From assembly GCA_963920635.1 (NCBI GenBank), contig OY987298.1, forward strand, positions 150,014,257-150,078,256: a DNA stretch of 64,000 nucleotides. Direction: 5' to 3'. Source of the stretch: Pseudeuparius sepicola. Lineage: Eukaryota; Arthropoda; Insecta; Coleoptera; Anthribidae. Of this stretch, positions 57,441 through 64,000 are shown in pieces. The first letter of the stretch is position 1. Each line of letters begins with the position of its first letter. The translations under genes and the position numbers were made by a program. Below the pieces are notes generated by a model. That model was not told the DNA's origin. It worked only from the letters and a program-made list of their open reading frames with translations, and searched no databases.

Positions 57441-58110
57441 TTATAGTTAATTAACAAACAAAACAAACAACATCATAAATAGTTAAAGATTTAGAAACGT
57501 CTTTTCCTATTTCTTTAGTTTTAGTTAAATTACTAACTAAATTATTATCTTTTTGTTGTATGGTGTTAGTTGGATCTCTTAGTAATTTGATATAATAAGT
57601 TGGATCTTGTAATATATTATGTGCAAGTTCACTGTATTGATTTTTAAACATGATAACTGAAAAATTACTTTTATCAGACTTAACTACAATAATTTCTCGG
57701 TGCTCTTTCAAAAACTTTTTTGTAGTACCTATTATACCAAGAGGTAATTTCAGAATAATGCGTTGGAAAATTATTAATGAAATTAGTTATTATATTAGTC
57801 ATCTGACAAAGGAGAATGTTTTTTGATGGTGATTATTTATTTGATTAAGAGAGAATTCAACATCTGCTAAAAGATTCTTAATAGAAATGTCAGTTTTAGT
57901 TGGTGGTAAACTAAATTTTGGACCAAGTGATAGAATATTCTTAACTTTGATAGGAATATCAACATTTGTAAGATTTTTGGTTTCATTTTTAAGATGCTCG
58001 AATTTACGTAAATTAGTTTCTTTTATTTGATTAAAAATTCTATTATAAGGTAGATTTTGTCTACGCTTAATTAATTTAATTAATTTAATCAAAATCTCTG
58101 TAACCATATA
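57440..58110 (-). pseudogene. Penelope-like retroelement, 5' part of the reverse transcriptase ORF
   Basis: The upstream frame (58107-57799) ends in KNILSLGPKFSLPPTKTDIS. This is followed, after a frame break, by MTNIITNFINNFPTHYSEIT and then (57711-57451) HREIIVVKSDKSNFSVIMFK and YIKLLRDPTNTIQQK. The order L.LGP.F.LPP...VVK.DK.....M....Y.......L.D...Y..L..DPT is that of the region before the catalytic palm in Penelope-like elements. The YxDD palm and GIY-YIG endonuclease are absent, because the copy is cut at about 57440. At least two frame breaks make it dead. Confidence 0.65.
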
Positions 58111-58925
58111 CCCTTGAGATTTTGATGTGTTACTGGTGGTGGATTGAGGCCTTTTTGTTTTGGTTTTTCAAATTTGGGTTTTTATAGATGTCACTTAACT
58201 CCACTTTAACCTCTGGTTTTCATTTTGAAGTTTACTACAAACTGATTGTGGAGTTTTGACTGAAAGAATTCTGCTTTGCTTTAATTTTATTATTGTTTAA
58301 CCTATTAGTAACATTCTTTAGTTAGTGTCCTGATGTACCAGGGAAATAAAGACATATTTCAATTATTCCAACTTGATTTGGACAAAAACTGAGACATTTA
58401 AAAATATCTTATTGTTGCACAATATTCCAAAACAAAGTTACGAAAATAACTCTGAGATAACTTTAAAAATTGAGATATGTTTTAAACTTTTAAACACATT
58501 ATGGTCAAAGACAAAGACATTTAAAAATGTCTTGTTATAGTACCTGCATTTCATATCTACCATTTCAAAACAAATAATACCATTATAAAATAACCGACTA
58601 TTTTACAATGTTTGACTTTTAAACTAAAAAATCATATAGTAGGTTTGGGTAGCTTGGATTTTTATTGTATACTCTAGAAGAAAACCGAGTATACTACCAG
58701 AAAAGGCTCTTAAAATAGTACAAGATAAATTAAAAAAACAAAAATTGATTTTTTTAAGATGTCTTACTGTATTTCTAGTGCGACGATATAATAGCACAAA
58801 CCACCGTGACAACTGTCAAATATAAAAATATTTTGTCAAAATTCAGTCTCCATACAGGGCGATTTCCGTCTCACGTATTTTATAATGCCCATAGAGTTTT
58901 TGCTCCTTCCTGGGGTTCCTTATTC
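58111..58925. other. Intronic, AT-rich
   Basis: I see no ends, frames or RNA genes that I can support. Confidence 0.3.
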
Positions 58926-58930
58926 ATTGG

Positions 58931-59016
58931 TACACCGCGATGGATTGAACCGTTTCGATTCCGTTCACGCCTATCTTATGCTTATGACACGACATCTTTA
59001 GCACTGTCAGATCAGT
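58931..59016. repeat. Dispersed repeat S, copy 2
   Basis: ACACCGCGATGGATTGAACC to AGCACTGTCAGATCAGTATA. It ends about 85 bp before the Pka-R2 exon 2 acceptor, so a repeat now borders the branch-point region. Confidence 0.7.
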
Positions 59017-59100
59017 ATATTGGTTGACTACAAACGTGTGCATTTTGATGCTTTTGTTCCCTCCGTCCTCGGTTATTTCTCTGGGATACCGACCGACCAG

Positions 59101-59446
59101 TGGCTCTGCCAGTGGATCGTTTTAGGAAGAACGCACCTAACCGCGCGGTTTCTTCCTCCGCAGAGCCGCCGATCGGCAGGTTCTCGACGCGGCGCAAGTC
59201 CGTGTTCGCCGAGACGTACGACCCGGAGGAGGACGACGACGACGACGGCACCAAGACGGTGTACCCGAAGTCGGACGAGCAGCGGCAGCGGCTCGGCGAG
59301 GCCGTCAAGAACATCCTGCTGTTCCGGGCGCTCGACAAGGAGCAGATGACCGACGTGCTGGACGCGATGTTCGAGCGGCGCGTCGACGAGGGCGAGCTGG
59401 TGATACGGCAGGGCGACGACGGCGACAACTTCTACGTCATACAGAG
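59101..59446 (+). CDS. Pka-R2: PKA type II regulatory subunit, exon 2 (inhibitor site, start of CNB-A)
   Basis: The acceptor GACCGACCAG ends at 59100, and a second in-frame acceptor (CTCTGCCAG) lies 12 bp on. The exon completes a Val codon and encodes [20 protein letters not shown], then [24 protein letters not shown] is the RII-type inhibitor site, whose Ser is phosphorylated by the catalytic subunit (type I subunits have Ala or Gly there). It continues [38 protein letters not shown] and [12 protein letters not shown], the first strands of cAMP-binding domain A. The donor is GTGGGC at 59447, phase 2. It is very GC-rich and closely matches vertebrate RII. Confidence 0.97.
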
Positions 59447-60215
59447 GTGGGCGGGGAGCGGACGAAGGGAGTGTCCTCCAAAAAGTTCGCACCATAGGAG
59501 GGAATTTGAAATTTAATTTTGGGGTAACGTTTTGCTTTAGAAAAGATGAAAAAAGACCCGCCCAAACGTGGTCATGTGACTTTCGTTATCTGTCAAAAAT
59601 GACATTTAAAAAAATATATCGCCAAAATTGGGTTTAGTTGTTAAAATATCAAAAAGTTTTACTTGAAAAAGTTGTTTGTTTTTCAATTTTACGTAAGTAT
59701 ACCAAATTTGAACGCTCTACTAAAATATTTAGTTTTTTTGCCAATTTTTAATTCTATGAAATTTCTGAAAATTTTAAAAACTCGAAACTCCCTAAAATCT
59801 ATTTTATATCACTAGCTTTATCATTCTATTAGTTTTTTTATTACTAATTATCAATAAGAATAGGTATTTTTCAAAAGAAAATGATATTTACGCTTTAAAA
59901 TTCTGTTATGTTTGATGCAAAGTTGATTCAATTTCCTGGTCACCCAGGATAAGTAATGTTAACTTTTTCCATGCTAATCTTATTTTAAGAACAAGCAAAC
60001 CTTTTCATCAAGAATGACTTTTTTTCGAAAAATCAAATATAAGAAACTTTACAAGAGTGCGGTACCCCATCTGGGGACACACTGTATATTTTATTTAATT
60101 TTAGATGCACTAGAAATGACTGAAAACCTACTTGTAAGGCCATCAATAATATAAAACTTACTTCGTGTGAAAAGAAATAAAGTTACCGCAGAACAGATGT
60201 GGACAACGGCATATA
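59447..60215. other. Intronic, including a degraded family H right end
   Basis: At about 59990-60084, AAGAATGACTTTTTTTCGAA and CATCTGGGGACACACTG followed by TA match the right arm of family H (35475-36239). The rest is AT-rich. Confidence 0.6.
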
Positions 60216-61043
60216 CAGGATGATTTTTTTAGGTCTACCACCGCGATTTTCTCGCTCATTTTGCGGCCTACAAAAAAAAACGCAAGAAACAAAAATGTGG
60301 CAATTTTGGACAGCTAAGTGGTGCTGCGAAAGAAATCGGCATCCATGGCCAACTTGTCGCGCAATGTTAAAAAAAAACTCAAATTGAGCAAAACTATTAA
60401 TGGCCGTGGAATGTTTATTTTAAGAGACAGAGGAAAACTTTTATATTGAAAATTGATGGCACTGAGAAGCTTTATCCACCCAGGTGCTGAGATAGTTTCA
60501 ACAAATTACACAGGGTCTTCGGCTCTCTTGAGACCATGAAAATTTTTGTCGATTTTAGGTTTTTTTAGTACACCGCGAAAAGTTGAGTATGGAGGCCCAT
60601 TCCTTTTTTAATGTCGCCTCGCTGACCAAAATTGCCATATTTTGTTTTCTTACATATTTTCTGTGCGGCCCAAAAATAAGCGAGAAAATCGCTTAATAAG
60701 AAATAAACAAAAAAAAAATCATAGCCTCAAGAGAGCCGAAGACTCTGTGTAATTTTCTGAAACTATCTGAGTACCCTTTTGCATAAAGCTTCTTAGTGCC
60801 ATCAATTTTCAATATAAAAGTTTTTCTCTGTCTCTTAAAATAAACATTCCAAGGCCATTAATAGTTTTGCTCAATTTGAGGTTTTTTTAATATTGCGCGA
60901 CAAGTTGGCCATGGATGCCGATTTCTTTTGCAGCACCACTTAGCTGTCCAAAATTGCCACATTTTTGTTTCTTACGTGTTTTTTTTTGTAATCCGCAAAA
61001 TGAGCGAGAAAATCGCGGTGGTAGACCTAAAAAAATCATCCTG
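60216..61043. mobile_element. Fold-back MITE, family P copy 2
   Basis: CAGGATGATTTTTTTAGGTC and its complement are flanked by TA. It shares arms and central GAGAGCCGAAGAC motifs with 9907-10719, which sits in a different gene. Confidence 0.92.
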
Positions 61044-61254
61044 TATGTTATTTATTTATGGCATTACAGGTAGGTTTTCAACTATTGCAACCATTTATCA
61101 AGAACATGTCTTTTTATTTTTTTATTGCTTAAACAGTTGTTATATTTTGACACCTTAATCAGGTAATCGGCCCTTTTAAGGCCCTTTCTTAGAATAAAAC
61201 CAAAATAATAACCTTTAAAATTAGACCCATAATACCATACAAAAAAGTATCTTC

Positions 61255-61610
61255 TATACTCTTTAAGGGCTTTCCAAACATGTAATTAAATATAGGGTGT
61301 TCCATTTAAAATTAGTGAATAAACTTATATGCGTAAGTGAATCGACTGGTATATTCTTCATTTTCTATGGTCCAAATTATAGCCCAAAATCTTATTTGGT
61401 TTTGAGTAATACAATTCAAAAAATGACCCCTTTTTTCGTTTAAAATTAGAATAACTCCCTATACTTTCAAGGTAGACTCTTAATACCCTGAACCAAAAAG
61501 AACATACTCTTTAAGGGCTTTCTAAAAATGTAACAAAATACGGGGTGTTCCATTTAAAAAAACATAACTTTGGGTCGCCACTACTCATTGGATCACCCTG
61601 TATATTGGAA
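61255..61610. repeat. Direct repeat of ~250 bp, fragments related to family I
   Basis: CTTTAAGGGCTTTCCAAACA followed by GGGTGTTCCATTTAAAA (61262) returns at 61509 as CTTTAAGGGCTTTCTAAAAA. The region ends TTGGATCACCCTGTATA at about 61607. Confidence 0.65.
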
Positions 61611-61792
61611 AATATTTTCGGAATGTGGTACTCATGTTTCTCTACAAGTTTCGTCTATGCTTTGTTTTTTCTAGCATTTAATAAACAGCATTTAATAGAT
61701 TTTTTATTTTTCGTTATTGTGACTGGTCATAGAAAAAATTGTGTATGCAAATCCCACTTGACGGCTATTAAGGTATAATTATTATATTTCAG

Positions 61793-61922
61793 TGGTGTTT
61801 TCCACGCGCTCGTAGCAAGCGATCCAGGTGCAGAACCAGTACACATCCACACATACGACAACCGTGGCAGTTTTGGAGAGTTGGCACTGCTCTACAACAT
61901 GCCTAGGGCTGCTACGATCAAG
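61793..61922 (+). CDS. Pka-R2: PKA type II regulatory subunit, exon 3 (phosphate-binding cassette of CNB-A)
   Basis: The acceptor TTATATTTCAG ends at 61792. The first base completes a Ser codon, giving [11 protein letters not shown] across the junction. The exon ends [20 protein letters not shown] plus TIK before the GTGAGT donor at 61923 (phase 0). [15 protein letters not shown] is the phosphate-binding cassette: the Glu contacts the ribose 2'-OH and the Arg the cyclic phosphate of cAMP, and both are present, so this site should bind cAMP. The remainder (end of CNB-A and CNB-B) lies beyond the window. Base composition is ordinary here, unlike exons 1 and 2. Confidence 0.96.
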
Positions 61923-62095
61923 GTGAGTAATGATATAGGTATAGATATATTCCACCAGTTCTTTTCTCGTCACGTATTATGCACAGAGCATTCCATTTTT
62001 TTTCATCTTTGAAGTTGTCAAAGAGTTGACAATAGGGGGAGACATTGGTATTGTTCATTTTAGGACGAAAAGTCGTGCTTTAAATAATTAATTTA

Positions 62096-62982
62096 CCTGG
62101 ACCAACACTATATTAAAGACCTGTGCATAGCGCTGTTTCAAGCGATCGCCACTGGCGCCACACGACGAAACAAATTTACACGGTGGTTTAATGTTAAAAC
62201 ACCATTGTTGCAGAATCTTTTATGAAATAAAAACATGCAAATGTGCCTGTTACAACGAATTTAATGTTCAAAATAAAATAAAACATTTGTTTGTTATGTC
62301 CCTCTAATTTCGCAAGTTCACATGGCATATTTCCATACATTTTCTTAAGAAAAGCCAGTCTAAAAAGCAAGCAAGAGTATTTGGTACCTTTTGGTCTGAA
62401 GTGAAATCCATGGCTAGTTGTGGTGTAAAGCATAAAACGCGTTAGATTTTTCAGTTTCTTCTTTATATGGAGGACTATTGGTTCGCTTTGGAGCTATAAA
62501 CAAAATTTTCTATTTTCATTCTGCATACGTTACAAAATACTCTTTGAAAATAATATCTAGAATTTTCGCTTCTTCATCTGGTTGATCAGATCATCCCATA
62601 ATTATTCCAAAATAATGTTTATTCTTCTGCAATTCACCTAATGGTCTGTGCAGTGTGCATACCATTTTCTTCATGTGCATGGAAATTTCATGTTATCACA
62701 AACAACTCTACCTATAAAAGCTGTGTTAATAGGATAAAACTGTTAAATACTGGACGCAAAAACAATTCGTTACTGTAAAAAGAAGGCAAATCGTAATAAA
62801 GCTGGATATTTAAAATTTGGGACATTTTAAACGTCAGAAACTGACATACCAATAACCACAGAATACCCCCCTATAACCTATAATAAGTCGCCATTTTTTT
62901 CGTCGAGTGGCGCCACCCCAGTCCGTGAACAACAATGAAATATGGCGTGATGCTCTGGTCTTTAATATAGTGTCGGTCCAGG
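62096..62982. mobile_element. TIR element with CCTGGACC ends (piggyBac-like?)
   Basis: CCTGGACCAACACTATATTA and the complement TAATATAGTGTCGGTCCAGG end the element, and AAAGACC/GGTCTTT continues the match. Inner inverted CACTGGCGCCAC/GTGGCGCCAC is also present. The left flank is TTTA, one mismatch from TTAA. There is no transposase. Confidence 0.7.
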
Positions 62983-62983
62983 T

Positions 62984-63418
62984 CAAAGATGTCAAAACCT
63001 ATAGACAGGTTTGTTTTGATAAACGCTTTGACGCCCAGAACTAATCACAATCTAAGCGCTCCATTAAATTATTCCGAAAAAGTCGCGAGATTGTCAGAAA
63101 TTGCCCCTTTTTGTCGAGGGGTAGCGAACTTATTTCGACTCTGGGCTCGGAGGCTGGCGTCGTTAGACCATCCCCCGAGTCTTCAGGTGAGGTTCCGATG
63201 CTTCCGGCACCCCCAAACAAGAAAAAACATGCGATATCTAAGTGTGATTCTGGAGGAACTATAACCGGGAATCACCGGGTGTATAGTTGGTTGATGGTTG
63301 ACTTTGTTTGTAGCATGTTTTTAGAGTAGGTAGTATGGATATATTTAATCTTTGAGTCAAAATAAGGGCATTTTAACAATGGGGCACCACGTCTATAGGT
63401 TTTGACGTCATTGGTCCA
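62984..63418. mobile_element. Second CCTGGACC-type element or remnant
   Basis: GATGTCAAAACCTATAGAC at 62989 is matched inverted by GTCTATAGGTTTTGACGTC near 63410. The right end CATTGGTCCAGG is followed by TTAA, the piggyBac target. It shares the GGTCCAGG terminus with the preceding element, so one may be nested in the other. Confidence 0.55.
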
Positions 63419-64000
63419 GGTTAACCATATAATCCTATATCAGATGTGTAATAAATTAAGAAAACATGAAATATTTAAGAGAGATGTTCTATATTTTTCT
63501 TCGTCACAAAATCAATAATAAGAATGTTTTGTGGATAAATAAATCTTCAATCTATCTATGATGTGTGTTTAAATTGTACCAAATATGTTTGCCTGCCTCC
63601 CTTTAAGAGAAATTAAAGAAAACTTGAAAAAAGTAACCTTGAGGATTTCGAAACATGTTTATAATGAAAAAAAATCCACTTATTTTGACGTTTTCTATAG
63701 ATTCTGGAAGTTTTATTCATAAAAGTTCGACCACCCTGTATATTAAGGTACTTGTATAATGAAATTTTTTTATAGTGAATTTCGTTTGTTCTGTGGACAG
63801 AAGGTACTTTGAATATGTCAGAATTCATCAAAAATCGGTTTGTAATAATTGTTTTCGCTGCCTTACATGCCTTTAATGTATCCGCAATGCTTTCAGAAAC
63901 GTAACAGTGAAAACTATAGGTTTGCAAATTTTTTGTGTGATATATTTTGTAAATAACATTCTTACATTTCATAAAAATATTTGAAGATACATTGTCTACA
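63419..64000. other. Intronic; CACCCTGTA end fragment and unrecognised frame
   Basis: GTTCGACCACCCTGTATATT at about 63724 is a right end of the CAGGGTGG class. A minus frame of 119 codons (63972-63613) runs through it, and its upstream half resembles no family I can name. It may be transposon sequence. Confidence 0.3.

Noticed and set aside
58597..59036. Extension of Pka-R2 exon 2 upstream as coding
   Set aside because: Repeat S lies here and the pyrimidine-rich acceptor at 59100 ends the homology exactly in phase with exon 1.
63613..63972. 119-codon minus ORF
   Set aside because: It runs through a CAGGGTGG transposon end and the rest matches no family I know; no splice or start evidence.

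Overview
This window is nuclear DNA from an arthropod, most probably an insect: intron-split genes with GT-AG junctions, a TCAGTC-type initiator, AT-rich non-coding DNA and insect-type Tc1-like transposase remnants. The order cannot be fixed from the sequence; a beetle is only a guess. There are no operons, CRISPR arrays or phage genes. Most long open frames are chance frames inside inverted-repeat transposons.

Three genes are well supported. Cyclin Q (partner of CDK10) is complete on the minus strand in three exons (14059 to 5963). A Tctex-type dynein light chain is complete on the plus strand (15765-15899 and 16045-16272) and diverges from cyclin Q across about 1.5 kb. The type II regulatory subunit of cAMP-dependent protein kinase (Pka-R2) is 3' incomplete on the plus strand: exons at 36731-36995, 59101-59446 and 61793-61922, with a probable GC-rich 5' UTR exon ending at 22254. 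Its introns fill most of the window. The last exon of an unidentified plus-strand gene lies at 2970-3021. A possible alternative terminal exon of Pka-R2 at 54401-54456 would give a docking-domain-only protein.

Layout: 1-2800 is a ~423-bp tandem satellite. 3960-8410 is a ~205-bp minisatellite that surrounds cyclin Q exon 3 and runs up to exon 2. 8962-9818 is a TIR element whose interior is the same minisatellite inverted. 9907-13788 holds three further transposons in cyclin Q intron 1. 14060-17121 is the divergent promoter region and the dynein light chain gene. 17122-36691 is almost wall-to-wall fold-back elements plus the GC-rich putative Pka-R2 promoter. 34029-36691 is a hAT element placed exactly at the splice acceptor of Pka-R2 coding exon 1. 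37071-59100 (Pka-R2 intron) holds hAT, Tc1/mariner, LTR/SINE-like and Penelope-like remnants. 59447-64000 holds further fold-back and piggyBac-like elements around exon 3.

The main theme is a large set of fold-back elements sharing TA target duplications and ends of the form CAGNGTGNNC. One (52389-53875) still contains a broken DUF4817/DDE Tc1-like transposase, which suggests the source of mobilising enzyme. Nested insertions allow relative dating, and several insertions sit where they may affect splicing.
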